DNA from: Staphylotrichum longicolle
Taxonomy: Eukaryota; Ascomycota; Sordariomycetes; Sordariales; Chaetomiaceae
DNA: 64,000 nucleotides
Reading direction: 5' to 3'
NCBI GenBank assembly: GCA_019096155.1
Contig: JAHCVI010000003.1
Location: 4,526,001 to 4,590,000, forward strand
A model generated the notes under the pieces. The model was not told where the DNA came from, searched no databases, and worked only from the letters and a program-made list of their open reading frames with translations. This document shows positions 13,378 through 24,058 of this stretch, in pieces. Each line of letters starts with the position of its first letter. The stretch's first letter is position 1. The position numbers were made by a program, and so were the translations under genes.

Positions 13378-14394
13378 ACTCCCAGGCGAGATACTCCATT
13401 TCATTGTGCCGCGGCCAGATGTCCATCAAGTTCAGGGTTGCCCATCACAGGAGGCAGTTGAATGGATGCTGCCGTCAAGTGGCCAAAGGCAACGAGTGTC
13501 GGCGCCGACTCGGCCACATCGGTTCATCTAGGTCTAGAACGTTGAGGTTCCAACATGTGATCAGCGATTCCCAAGGCAAGCTACATTATCCTCCCCAGCA
13601 AAGTACATCACGTGCACTAACACAGGTTTCTAGACTTGTTCGCCAATATGCAGCCCGTGGCTGCCCTTAATGGTGGTATCAAGGGCCTGGACTTTTGAAA
13701 GGCAGTGTCGGGGCTGGAGCCTTCAAGGCTGGCAAGGAGGAGTCGAACAGGCCACGAAATGGACAAGCCCACACCACCTGGCTCAGTTCTCCAGCAGTGT
13801 CCCAAGAAATACTCGGTCTGTTGCTGACGGTGATCTCTGCCATGGGCGATACCCACAATGCACCGTGGTGGGTACCGTCTGTGTTGGACATACATAAGCA
13901 GGGCGTCAACGGCAACCGCGCTGTCAACTATATGAGGCACTATGTCCTAAGCTTCCACATCTGTCAATCCTTGACACAGCCAATGTACCTTCATCTTCGT
14001 GCCTAACGTGGAAACCTACCTATCAGACCAGCCGTGACACCAGCGCTTCAAGCACATGATCTCCACCAGCTGCCACTTATTGATCGTCACTCTTGGAATT
14101 ACAAGACAACATTGATTCTCTCGAATCTATTATCCTTAGTATCTATCAGTCGTGGTGGAATTCCGTCACAGTGCGCGTGCAAGCCGCGTGCCGTTATCAT
14201 GCTAAAAAGTTGACGCGAACATCCTCACACCGTACTTTATTCTAGTGCATATTTGATGGGCTAAATCTCCACTGGGCCACGACAGTCAAGTCAAATAGAG
14301 GTCAAGATATACGCGATCAGGGAAAGTTTCTCGATAATCTTTGTCCTTGAGAGCCATCTGGAGTATTCTGCTCTTTGGCATACGTGATGGGAAC
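13378..14394. other. Intergenic interval
   Basis: About 1 kb downstream of the Zn2Cys6 gene. It is less GC-rich after 13990. Short open frames on both strands (for example 13617-13940 and 13695-14006) overlap each other and show no family resemblance. No feature can be supported. Confidence 0.4.
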
Positions 14395-15216
14395 TTTGGA
14401 GGCGGCGGCAGATTACCTGCAGTAGTGCTCGGCCGGCTCAAGAAGTATGAGAGTGACCACGGCAGCCCGGGTAGATCTCTAGTTGAGCTTGAACTCCTGT
14501 TCCACACCAGCAAGAATGGCCGCCACTTGTGGCAGGTCTCCCCTGTCCTGGGGCCGCTTATCTTCTCGCTCAATACAGCCGGGGATCTCTTATACCCGAC
14601 CTCTGTGAGGAGTTGCCCAACAACTTGCAAGCAGCCTCGCTGCCATGCATTCCTTGGGAGTTTGTCACGGAAATAGGTTGCTGGAGCTTCTTGCTGAAAT
14701 CTCGCCATACCTTCCAGTGGCCTGGCCGTCTTGATGATGTCTCGCTGACACGAAGTTTCGCCTGAAGATTTCGCGCTCGATAATATTGCTCTCAACCTGA
14801 GCTTGGCAGATCACTTGATACTGACGGAGCAGGAACTACTAGCAGATAATTTCTTCGGCCCACCGCGTACGAAACTGATCGATCACTTTGTCCCGCAGAA
14901 GCCGTCACCTGCGCCAGAATACATAGTCGCCAGCGCCAATCTCGCCTCGCTGCCGTTCGACTCTCTCTCGACTGGAAATCGTGTCCTCGACTTCCACCAG
15001 GCATTCATCATCGATGATCCTACACGCGAGGCTGCCTTCATCCCCGACTCTTATCTAGCGCCGGGGTCTATCTTCAATCTTTCCAAATGCCCTGCAGCAG
15101 AGTCACAGAGCATAAACAGAAAAAAGATGGAGGTACAAGGCTCGTCGGAATGTGAGGGTGAAGGTGAACCCGAAGAGGGACAAGCACAGACAAATCTGAA
15201 GATGAGCAGGCGTTGA
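14395..15216 (+). pseudogene. Relic of an SRPK-like fungal protein kinase
   Basis: Three separated pieces on the + strand resemble fungal SRPK-type kinases in the right order but in different frames. Near 14422-14580 is an N-lobe-like stretch (LKKYESDHGSPGRSLVELEL then FHTSKNGRHLWQV and VLGPLI), which corresponds to the HPGR...LLDSF...NG.HLC...PLGP region. Near 14780-14830 is DNIALNLSLADHLILTEQEL, resembling the catalytic-loop end and the insert after it. Near 14985-15080 VLDFHQAF corresponds to the IIDFGEAF motif with DFG changed to DFH, followed by YLAPGSIFN in place of YRAPEVIF. The match ends soon after and the frame stops at 15216. No valid chain of introns joined the parts. A functional but unusual kinase-like gene is less likely. 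Confidence 0.55.
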
Positions 15217-17467
15217 GCGTTGGGTATGTATATACCTGCATTGAGAACTCGTGACACGGTTCCATCTTCTTCGCATCTCATGGAGAGTACCGGCACACTT
15301 TTCAAGGGGTGATTCAACTCGTCAGACCATCAGAGAAAGCGGTTCAAATGCGTGTTTTAGAAGTGAGTTCCTCTTCCCCCAACGCCGTTGCACTCTGAGA
15401 CCCGTGAGATGGATGCCTCTTCAAACATACATCTCAGGGGACCTTAGATGAGATCTCTGACTGCCCGCTTTCGGTTGATGAGACCAAGACACCCTCGGCC
15501 AACCGTCCCAGCGTCACGACTCGACAATCGTCGGCTCGACCGGGAGCGTTCGCCTCCTCGAGCTGGTGTCCAAACTTGAAGCTGCGGCCGGATGATCCTT
15601 CGGAAGGGGGTTTGGTTGGGGCTTGCTGTCGGGGCAAACTGGTTCCGCGGGTTTCTGGTTTGCTGGGATGGGGTGCTGTTGCGGTGGTGCTGGATCTTGG
15701 AGCGGGGCAGGGCACGAGGGGGTCGGGGCTTGGTTTGGTGACGTGGTGGTTGTCGGGGAAGTGAGAGCGTTGGCGCCGGGTAGGATGAGCATTGTGTAGG
15801 GGAGTAGGGTGGAAGATAATAACATTCCGTAATTGTGTTTGGGTTGTGATTATCATGTGTTGAAATGGAGGAGTCGGGGAAGCGGGGAGGAGAAGGATGC
15901 GTGGGCGGGGGTTTGTGGGACTGGAGACAGGTTTCATCCTACGAGTCACGACTTTTCACGGTTGAAATGGCACTGGCAGCATTCCAGATCACAGTGCGGC
16001 AACGGCAACGGCAACTGCCCTGCGTAACAAGCACGTGCTGCAGCTTGAGAGGACACCTTGGATGGAGAGTTCTTTCTTGAAATCAAACAGACACAGTTGC
16101 TGAACGCAGCTGACTTGGCGGAGCTGAAGCTCTCCAAGATGCCCGTTGACAAGAAGGGAAGGTGTGTTCAAGTGTCAGCCTGAGTCTGAGGGTCCATGGC
16201 AGACTAGAAATTGGTTCATTGGCCGCCGTCGGACGTGGGCTGGAGCCTGGAGTCTTGATTTCAGGAAATTCCAAGGAAGAAACTCCGACACAGTTGTTGG
16301 TTCCAGGTGTGGATTGCAGGAAGGGTTCAACGGGACCTGCAGCCTGCACCTGCCCGAAGCATGCCTGTGGTGGGGCACGACAGCCCCCAATTCTATTTTT
16401 GAACCTTTCTTCCCCCCCGCAATGCGGCCGAAGATTAATTACAGGGCGAAATGCTCGGTTCTTCCATCTCTCCCAGTATTATTCCTTTCCACCAGAACAC
16501 GTCTCCTTAGGTTCACTGTGACCGCAGCTGGACCAGAACCCGGACTAGCTTGCACTTGTGCAACCCATTCGCGTCATGATCGTCCACCGCAGAGTCGTGT
16601 CTTCCTGCGACAAGAATTTGAGGATGCGTGGCATTCGGGACAGGTGACGACTGGATTCTTCCCGATTTGGGGCAGAGCGGAAGCAATTCCCAGATGGAAT
16701 GCGCCCAGGCTGAGCCAGTTCAACCTGTGTCGGCGTGGGCCCGACCGAATTTGGTCCGGCATGTCCGTGTCGCCATCCGGCTATTTTATCCGCCCAATCG
16801 TTGCCGCAAGCTGCTTTCTTCACCTGCCGCTCTGCCCGGATATTGCAATGCGACCTCTTTCCTGCACTCGCTACACTCGCCTGCCGGGACTCGGCGAAGT
16901 GAACTCATTCCTTCCAGACCATCCATCCCTGTCTGGGAGGCTGCGAAGATGACCACTCCGCCGGTGCAGTGGCTCGAGAGTGGGCAATAGCTGGCGGAAG
17001 GCGGAATACCTGGACGACATGACAGGGCAATAAATCAATCCACCCCGGTCCCCAAAAGATTGTTTCCGTCTCACCTCGCCGCAACCCCCTCGAGCCCCTC
17101 TCGTCCAACCCCGAAGAAGTCTGGTCCAGCACAACCTCAACACACCCTTGAGAAGCTTGTCTTCCTCCTCCACCCAGACTCCAGCGTGCCACTCCGACCT
17201 GCTGCTTGCAGCCTCGCAGACCCACGATCCAGGATTTCCCACTATGCCCCCGGGTCCCGCTGGCCACCAGGACGGCTGACGTCGCACTGGAAACGCAATA
17301 TTGCCCCCATCTGAGATGCGCTGCATAGGCGACTGCAACACCCCGTGGGACCCTGTCGTCGCAACTGCCCAGCCGCCACGCTGACACCACGCATCTTGTC
17401 CTTTTCTCGAAGATCTGGTGACCCCAAAACCCATGTCTGGTCCAGACCGGGCGTGACGGAAAGGCTC
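15217..17467. other. Intergenic interval with one weak candidate secreted peptide
   Basis: About 2.3 kb. A 103-codon frame on the - strand (15825-15514) starts with a hydrophobic segment that could be a signal peptide and continues Pro-rich; it is listed separately with low confidence. The rest holds overlapping chance frames only (for example 16146-16952). The last 500 bases should be the promoter of the secreted-protein gene at 17609. Confidence 0.4.
15514..15825 (-). CDS. Possible small secreted proline-rich protein
   Basis: This is a 103-codon single-exon frame. The N-terminus (MLLSSTLLPYTMLILPGANA) looks like a signal peptide with an A-x-A-type cleavage site near residue 20. The mature part is short, rich in Pro, Ser and Thr, and has only two or three cysteines. 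A competing frame on the same strand (15949-15434) is longer but has no signal-like start. Composition alone could produce this pattern. I do not recognise a family. Confidence 0.2.
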   Translation of the reverse strand: MLLSSTLLPYTMLILPGANALTSPTTTTSPNQAPTPSCPAPLQDPAPPQQHPIPANQKPAEPVCPDSKPQPNPLPKDHPAAASSLDTSSRRRTLPVEPTIVES

Positions 17468-17474
17468 ATATAAG
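17468..17474 (+). promoter_or_regulatory. TATA-like box of the secreted-protein gene
   Basis: A TATAAG element within CATATAAGG lies about 140 bases upstream of the proposed ATG at 17609. It supports transcription starting near 17500 and use of the later of two in-frame ATGs. Confidence 0.45.
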
Positions 17475-17608
17475 GCTGGGTAGGTTTTCACCTCACGTCC
17501 ACGTTCACGACCTAGAATCGGATGCGGCCCATCTGCAACCTCGGCATCGGGCAGAGTTGGCACATTTTTGACGCCGGCGTCTCTCACCATATGCGCCGCA
17601 CGCCCACC

Positions 17609-18466
17609 ATGGACCTGCTAACACTGCTGCTCCTCTCCACGGTCCTGGCACCGGTCTCGTCCACACCGATTATCCCGTCAGAGGTGCAGGGCCACAGGCC
17701 AGACGGGTCGCCGACCAGCTATGGCACACCCTCGCCGCCAACAGAAGCCCCCATGAAGCCAATCCTGGTCCGCCGCGAAGCCTTGAACATCGCGTCTCCC
17801 GATAACCTGTCACCGGTGGACACGGTCATCTTCAATCCCCTGCCGTCAAAGGGATGCACAACCACCATCTCAGAGACGTACAGCTATCGGTGTTCCTGGG
17901 ATGGGACCACCACCATGTACCCCTCGACAACAGTCTTATTCCAACAAATCAACTGCAATGGATGCGACAATCTCTTGGTCCAGCAGGACATCTACCTCTG
18001 CCCCAACCAGCGGATCAATGGAACCCTACGGATGGGCGTTCCCAGCACCTCCTGGAGCACGGTATGCCGGCCGTCCACCGCGGTTGCAAAGCGGGTCGGG
18101 CAAGACGCCCCTGCAACCACGACGGCCTCCGGATTTGCGAGCCCCCAGCCCGCGGTCCCCGTGGCCAACCCTCCAGGAGCCCCATCCCCGACACCCAACC
18201 CTGAATCCGGAGCCAAAGGCGCCAGAAGCCCGGATGACGGACTCCAGCCTGCAGCGTGTCCGACGACCCTGGTGGTTCAGCCCGAACGGTCGGCGGGCAA
18301 AACATCGACAAAATACTCAACCTTCACAACAACCACAGTGACGGTCGAGTGCAGCGGCTGCCCACTGGTTATTAGCACAGCGCTGGCCGGCTACGGCCCG
18401 CCAGGTTCATTTGCGACAACAACCACACTTCCTGTTGGCGCCATCACGACGTACGCATGCCGATGA
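17609..18466 (+). CDS. Secreted Cys/Thr-rich hypothetical protein
   Basis: Single exon, 285 residues. I chose the ATG at 17609 (context CCACCATGG) over one 87 bases upstream because it is followed directly by a signal peptide (MDLLTLLLLSTVLAPVSS). The mature protein has a central cysteine-containing domain, with CTTTISETYSYRCSWDG, an NCNGCDN pair and a final STVC. A Pro/Ala-rich linker follows, then a C-terminal Thr-rich part with a CSGC pair and a terminal Cys-Arg. The spaced cysteines suggest disulphides in an extracellular or wall-associated protein. I do not recognise a named family; secreted proteins with this layout are common in Sordariomycetes. No neighbour suggests a pathway. Confidence 0.7.
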   Translation: MDLLTLLLLSTVLAPVSSTPIIPSEVQGHRPDGSPTSYGTPSPPTEAPMKPILVRREALNIASPDNLSPVDTVIFNPLPSKGCTTTISETYSYRCSWDGTTTMYPSTTVLFQQINCNGCDNLLVQQDIYLCPNQRINGTLRMGVPSTSWSTVCRPSTAVAKRVGQDAPATTTASGFASPQPAVPVANPPGAPSPTPNPESGAKGARSPDDGLQPAACPTTLVVQPERSAGKTSTKYSTFTTTTVTVECSGCPLVISTALAGYGPPGSFATTTTLPVGAITTYACR

Positions 18467-18918
18467 GTGGGCCACGCGGTTGTGGGCAGACGTGCTGGAC
18501 CATGGATTTATGTACGAGTACGAGGGTGTGGCGGCCATCTACAACCCTATCTGCTTAGACGTCGGAGCGCCCAAAAGGGGCGAGGGAGTGCTCGCAAGAG
18601 GGATGGGCTTGGGTTCTGTTGGAAAGGGGCGGAGTGCGAAAAGAATCAAACCCAGTGGCTTGTTGAATGGTACATGTTTGTGGTCTACTGCGTGAGTCTT
18701 GCATGGTTCTGCTGGTGAACGGTAAACTCGGCGGGTTGTGATCAGGCTTTCTTAGTTCTGCACCAAAGGCGCTTGTTGGTGGATCCACTCCAGCAGACTA
18801 AGGGAGTCTTCTCGGCCCTTCCCTGTATCGATAGCCTTGGTGCCACTTTTGACTCTAATTCAACGTTCGCCGAACTTCAAAACTCCGTCTTCCATCTCCA
18901 TCAGGGCATCAGCGAGCC
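18467..18918. other. Intergenic interval
   Basis: This 452-base spacer between two same-strand genes should hold the terminator of the secreted-protein gene and the promoter of the coiled-coil gene. No TATA box or RNA is evident. Confidence 0.4.
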
Positions 18919-21531
18919 ATGACGGAGAAAAACTACAAGGGCGGCGACTTTTTAAATGCCAGACCCGCGCCAACGCCCCCGAGAGGGCACCCAAAGAAGA
19001 AAGCTCGACGGGAGGGTCCCCCGAAAGGCTTCGGATCACGCGAAGATGTCGAGTGGACGCGCCCGCCACCGTCGCTTTCACCCCCAGCGGACCATTTCGC
19101 TATGGAGACGCCTTCGGACTCTAAGCCACTCCAGCTGGGCGGCTATGTGATCCGGCATGGCCCATCCACGGCCCCGGAGTTCAAGATCCGCGGGAGGTCG
19201 CTCGCGGCCCCTAAATCCGAGGAAGGATGCGACAGCGACCAGGAACCCGCATTGTCGTGCAACCTTGAGACGGAATTTGTGACTGTGGCGAACAACATCT
19301 TTGCCCACGTCCAGAACATGGAGGCAGTCATCCTCAACAGCGGCTACCCGTCCACCCACCCCATCTCGCGCGCCGCGGCTAAGATCAAGGCGCAGCTCGA
19401 CAGGCTGGGCCATGTCTACCAGTCCATGGGGACCGAAGTGGAGGGCATGGTGCACGATCTGGACCAGTTCGCCACCCGTGAGGACGAGCTCAAGCGGGAA
19501 CTCGACGATTCCAGGGCGGCGAACTTCAAGCTCTCCTGCGCAAACAAGGACTTGGCCGACCAGGTCCGTGACTTTCGGTGCACCGCGGCCGAGACAGAGC
19601 TCGAGCTGCGCCGGCTAAAGCGCACGACCCAGGACCTCGAGGCCAAGCACGAGAGGCTTGAGGCGGACCATCGGGGGCTTGAAGAGGAGCGGAAGAAGAT
19701 GGGGGCGGAAAAGCTCTGCCTGGAAGAAGCCGTCCGGAAGCAGGGGGAAGAGCTGGAGAAGGCCGCCGACGAGAACCGCAGGCTGCAGGGTCTTGTCCAG
19801 AAACGGGACGAGGAGATTGAGGGACTCAAGTCGGACAGCCTCGGGTTGCAGACCCTGGTCCACCAACGAGGGGTCGAGGCCGAAAGTGCGAGGGCTGAAA
19901 TCATGAGGCTGCAAAGTCTCCTTCACGAAAACGAGGCGCGGTTGTCCTCGTTGGCCGCACTGCCGACGACACCTGTGTCACCAATGATATCGTTGGGCTC
20001 ATACTTTTCTGGAGGAGGGGTCATTCCCCAGCTGCTCCCGCCTCGCCCGGTCTCTCCACTGCCCTATATCAAGCAGGAAGCTCCCGAACAGACACCATCA
20101 GAAGTCCCTTTTTCTTCTGAGACGCCGGCCGAGCAACTCCAGGATCAGGGACAACCGTTATATCAGCCGGCCGCGCAGCCACAGGACGCAGCACAACTGC
20201 TCCACCAGCTTGGGACCGGGACAGCAAACGTCCTCGCCAAACTCTTTCACATAAACCACTGCACCGCTCACAACCCGGTTCTCATCAATTTCCTCGCTCA
20301 CCTCGGCGCAGCGCCAGATTTTTCCCTTTCCTCTAACAACCCCATCCGAACAACCGCTCACCGAACCTGGCACCTCCAACCTCCTTGGTTGCCCACACCA
20401 AACCCAGCCCCCACCCTCCAACCGAGTCTCGAAGAGCAATTCACCCATCTCTGCCTGCTCTTCCCCTTCTTGAGCATCACCACCACCTTCGCCACCACCA
20501 GCACCACAAACCCCACAACAGACCCAACAGACCCCACAACCTTTTATTGCCTCCTCGCGCTGCTCACGAGTCTCACCAAAGCAGATCACTCGGCCTCGCC
20601 ACACGCGGCAGAAGCGTTCTTGCAAACCGCGGCAGCGCTGTTCCCGCCGCGATTTCACCACACGTCTGGAGACGCTCCTACTACGACCACCGTACCAACA
20701 GCAACTGCGACAGCAGCCACAACAGCGATGACACAGATGCAGCATGACAATGGGAAGTCCCAACAAGGCGCAGCGCTGAGAACGGCGAGAACGGTGCTGC
20801 TGGCGATGATGCTCTGTGAGCTCTGCCGCGTGCTGGATTGTGCCTTATCCTCGCGCTCTAACTCTGGCGGAGGTGCTGTTGTTGGTGGTGGGGGAAAGGG
20901 ACGGCGGTGGGATGTGGCTGACTTTCTTGGGCCAGAGGTATGGGATTTTGGGGCTGGGGCCGCGGGGGTGACGCCGTTGCGGCGGTTCGCGGCTGCGTTG
21001 AGTGAGTCTCATGGCATGGACGATGACGATGATGATGGCAGCAATGAAACAGGCGGCGAGGGCCTAAAGGAGAGGATGGCGCGGGAGTGCGGGGATCAGT
21101 TCTGCCTTGTTCGGACGACCGCTGTTGCATCTCCTGATGTCCTTGGTAGCGAACAGCCTGCCGCGGATGAATTATCGTCGTCGTCGTCACCCAACCCTAG
21201 GATCGACACGGATACCGCCACTGCTTCCACCACTGATGCAGGGGCAGCAAGGGAGACGAGAGATATCGGGTTGCTCCACTGCGGCCCAGATGGCGGCGAG
21301 GTTCTGATGCTCGACTTTGAGACGCGGGGCATCCGCGTGGTGGATTGTGCGCTGGCGGGGATGCGGCCCAACGCGGCCGAGCCGAGGAAGCTGGATCTCA
21401 TTTGTGCGAGGGCTGGGGACGCAGCAGCAGGGGAAGGGAGGGCTGAGGAGGAGGAGCTGTTGTGGACGGCGGCGGCGGCGCCGAGGGATGTGGCGGCGTT
21501 CTGGGTGCGGTATGCGATGGGGGATGTTTGA
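18919..21531 (+). CDS. Coiled-coil hypothetical protein, 870 aa
   Basis: A single-exon frame of 870 residues. Residues 1-60 are basic and Pro-rich (KKKARREG could act as a nuclear signal). About residues 160-350 form a long coiled coil rich in Glu, Arg, Lys and Leu heptads (for example LEAKHERLEADHRGLEEERK). The C-terminal half changes character: Pro/Gln-rich, then a Thr-rich low-complexity tract (about 515-535), further Ala/Thr-rich helices, an acidic DDDDDDG run and a conserved-looking end (ALAGMRPNAAEPRKLDLICA). No catalytic motif is visible, so function is not assigned. A scaffold or septum/spindle-associated role would be guesswork. The start is the first ATG of the frame (GCCATGA). Confidence 0.72.
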   Translation: MTEKNYKGGDFLNARPAPTPPRGHPKKKARREGPPKGFGSREDVEWTRPPPSLSPPADHFAMETPSDSKPLQLGGYVIRHGPSTAPEFKIRGRSLAAPKSEEGCDSDQEPALSCNLETEFVTVANNIFAHVQNMEAVILNSGYPSTHPISRAAAKIKAQLDRLGHVYQSMGTEVEGMVHDLDQFATREDELKRELDDSRAANFKLSCANKDLADQVRDFRCTAAETELELRRLKRTTQDLEAKHERLEADHRGLEEERKKMGAEKLCLEEAVRKQGEELEKAADENRRLQGLVQKRDEEIEGLKSDSLGLQTLVHQRGVEAESARAEIMRLQSLLHENEARLSSLAALPTTPVSPMISLGSYFSGGGVIPQLLPPRPVSPLPYIKQEAPEQTPSEVPFSSETPAEQLQDQGQPLYQPAAQPQDAAQLLHQLGTGTANVLAKLFHINHCTAHNPVLINFLAHLGAAPDFSLSSNNPIRTTAHRTWHLQPPWLPTPNPAPTLQPSLEEQFTHLCLLFPFLSITTTFATTSTTNPTTDPTDPTTFYCLLALLTSLTKADHSASPHAAEAFLQTAAALFPPRFHHTSGDAPTTTTVPTATATAATTAMTQMQHDNGKSQQGAALRTARTVLLAMMLCELCRVLDCALSSRSNSGGGAVVGGGGKGRRWDVADFLGPEVWDFGAGAAGVTPLRRFAAALSESHGMDDDDDDGSNETGGEGLKERMARECGDQFCLVRTTAVASPDVLGSEQPAADELSSSSSPNPRIDTDTATASTTDAGAARETRDIGLLHCGPDGGEVLMLDFETRGIRVVDCALAGMRPNAAEPRKLDLICARAGDAAAGEGRAEEEELLWTAAAAPRDVAAFWVRYAMGDV

Positions 21532-22041
21532 CTTGATTTGTTTGGTTTTGGTTTGGTGTTTGTAGGGGGACGGGGGAAATCTATGGACTGCCGGGTGCAG
21601 CAAATGGCGGTGGTGGTTGTGGGATTTGTCGGGGTTGTTTGATGTTTGATTATGCCGTTTTGATTCAGGCTATCAGGTAGCCTTTGTATCCAGCATTTTC
21701 GTTTCTTGTACATAGTCGAGAGTTTGTGAGTAGTTTGTCTTGTTGAGCAAACAAAAATCAGTAATTGTGGCCACATGTCAGACGCTGACAAGGCTGGAAA
21801 TGTACATTCTGGAGCACACAAGTGTTTTAAGCTGATCTTTGGGAGTGCCGATTTTTCATCCGAGTTGCTCTTGTTCCTGCTGAGAAGCATCTTTGCCTTC
21901 CAGTCAAACACTTTGCGGCCTCTGTTTGCTCTTTCCACTTCCACAACCCATAACAAATCCCTCTCGCAACTTCAGCCTCTCAACTGCAACTCTATTTCCC
22001 ACTCCTCCTACCCTCACTCTTCACCTGTGACAACCACCAAA
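21532..22041. other. Intergenic interval
   Basis: About 510 bases. The first part is G/T-rich 3' UTR sequence. The last 130 bases are C/T/A-rich (runs of CCTC and CACC), a typical fungal 5' leader for the SET gene. An in-frame extension upstream of 22042 exists but reads as leader sequence. Confidence 0.4.
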
Positions 22042-23829
22042 ATGGCCAAAGAACCGGCAAAAACGGCCAACAAGACCGGGTTCGGGACCGCAGACGATGA
22101 TGACGACTTTACGCCGCCGCCTCGCGACCCTCTCCACGCCCATCCAGACCTTTGCAAAGCCAATCTCGAGCGACTCGTCACGGACATTCCGCTCGAGATC
22201 CGCGCCTCCAACATCAGCTCGGGCTCGGGCCTGTTTGCCGGCGCCGACGTCGAGGCCGGCCGCGAGATCTACAATGTGTATCCCACCATGAAGGTGTTGG
22301 AGGCCAACAACGACTCGTTCTGCCATTACTGCTTTGAGGATTCCCAGCCCATGCTCGGCGGCGCATCCAAGCCCAAGCAGCCCACCAAGGCCTGCACGGG
22401 GTGCAGCGTCGCTAGGTTTTGCCACAAGGTAGACGACTGCGCCGTGGAAACCGTCAAACACACGAGCTGACGATGTACTACTACCAGGAATGCCAGAAAT
22501 CTGCTTGGATCCTACAGCACAGCGATGAATGCAAGATCCTGAAAAAGGTGCCGCAGATGACGGCGCACAACCTCATTGCCCATCGCCTGCTCTTCTGGCA
22601 GGGCAAGGGCTGCATCACCAAGCCGGTTGCCAAGAGCCTGATGTGCCTCGAGTCGCATTTCAACGACATCACCAAAGACCCGGAGCGCTCGACCGAGGTC
22701 CTGGACGTGGCCATGGCGGTCCGCGAGGCAACCGGGAACAAAGTGAACCTGGCAACGGCGTGGAAGCTTGTGCCTCTGGTGCGACTTGTCTTGTGTCATG
22801 CAGAGCGCAAACGGCTGACAGTGAACAGGTGCGCGTTAACTCGGTGCGACTCCGTCCCACGTCTAAGAAGGAGTCGGTGGGCTACGCCCTCGACATTTCC
22901 ACAGCCACGATCAACCACTCCTGCGACCCAAACGCGCATGTCTTCTTTGAGGGTCAGCGGCTTTATGTCCGCTCGCTCAAGAAGATTGCCGCCGGCGACG
23001 AGATCACCATCTGCTACCTCGATCCGACGCTCGACGTAGCCGCCCGCAAGGCCCTTCTGAAGCGCGAGTACTTCTTTGACTGTAGCTGTAAGTTGAACCT
23101 GGGATTTCCCGCACAATGATATCTAAACTGGATCCAGGTGATCGCTGCAAGTCCGAGCTGAAAGAACAGCGCTCCTTGCTCGGCGACGACACCAAGCTGC
23201 CGGCGCTCCACCAAGCTCAGCGCGACATTATCAGCCTCATGGGCTCCGCCGTACGTGCCTCCAAGTATCCCGGCGTGTACCCAGACTATGACAACCTCGC
23301 AACAGTCGAGACAAAGCTCCGCACCATCATGGCCGGCGCTATCCCTCCCGACAAGACATGGCCGGAGCACATGGAGCCCCTCCCTTCTGCCCGCCTCTCT
23401 CTCGCGATGCTCTACCTCCAGCAAGGCAAGCCCGTTCCCGCCCTCCGCAACGCCCTCAAGGGCAGGCTGTTTAGCGTCCGGAGAGACATCGGTCCTGATT
23501 GGGTGAATGAAATGGTGGACCTCGTCACGGTGTGCATCGTGGCTGGAAGCCTGCCTCCTGATGCCGCTGCATTGGAGGACAAGACGGTCCCCTCGCTGGA
23601 GGACATCCGGACTGTCACGTACGGATTCCTTCTCGCCGCTTGCCACGGAGCCTTGAAGGCGTTTGGCGGGGATTCGGAGTATTCCAAGGGGATTCAGGAG
23701 ATGATGGGTGTTATGGTAGCAAAGCGGCCTGGCGTGACGCCCGGGACCAAGGAGTTTGCTGCCGAGTTTGAGCCCGCGCAGGCAAGGGTGCTGACATGGG
23801 CGGGCGTGCCAGTGAAGTCTGAGTCTTGA
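22042..23829 (+). CDS. SET domain protein with MYND zinc finger (SMYD-like methyltransferase)
   Basis: A predicted lysine methyltransferase of the SMYD type. Exons are 22042-22428, 22488-22778, 22829-23087 and 23138-23829 (542 residues), with introns of 59, 50 and 50 nt. All phases agree, and the last join rebuilds the post-SET pair as CSCDRC. The SET N-flank (GSGLFAGADVEAGREI) runs into a MYND finger (CHYC...CTGCSVARFC, HKECQKSAW, H..EC). The SET core has TINHSCDPNAHVFFEG, with the NHSC S-adenosylmethionine-binding motif, and GDEITICYLD. A helical C-terminal region of about 230 residues resembles the TPR-like end of SMYD proteins. The substrate cannot be told from sequence. The acidic DDDDD near the N-terminus lies outside the domains. 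Confidence 0.9.
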
Positions 23830-24058
23830 GATCAGCATTCGGCTGTGCGCCATGGAAACTGGTCAGATGCGGGATGGGCATTGGACAAGGCAGTTAGTTC
23901 ACTCACACATTCTCTCTCACATGATCACGGTGCATCAATCGAGCCAAGTAATGAAATAAATTGCCTAGGAAAACGTATCTATGAATTTCAGCCATGAGTG
24001 CCATCTAACCGCCTGACGAAAACAGCTGGTGCGCCCCACCGATTCTTAGTCTTTGTCG

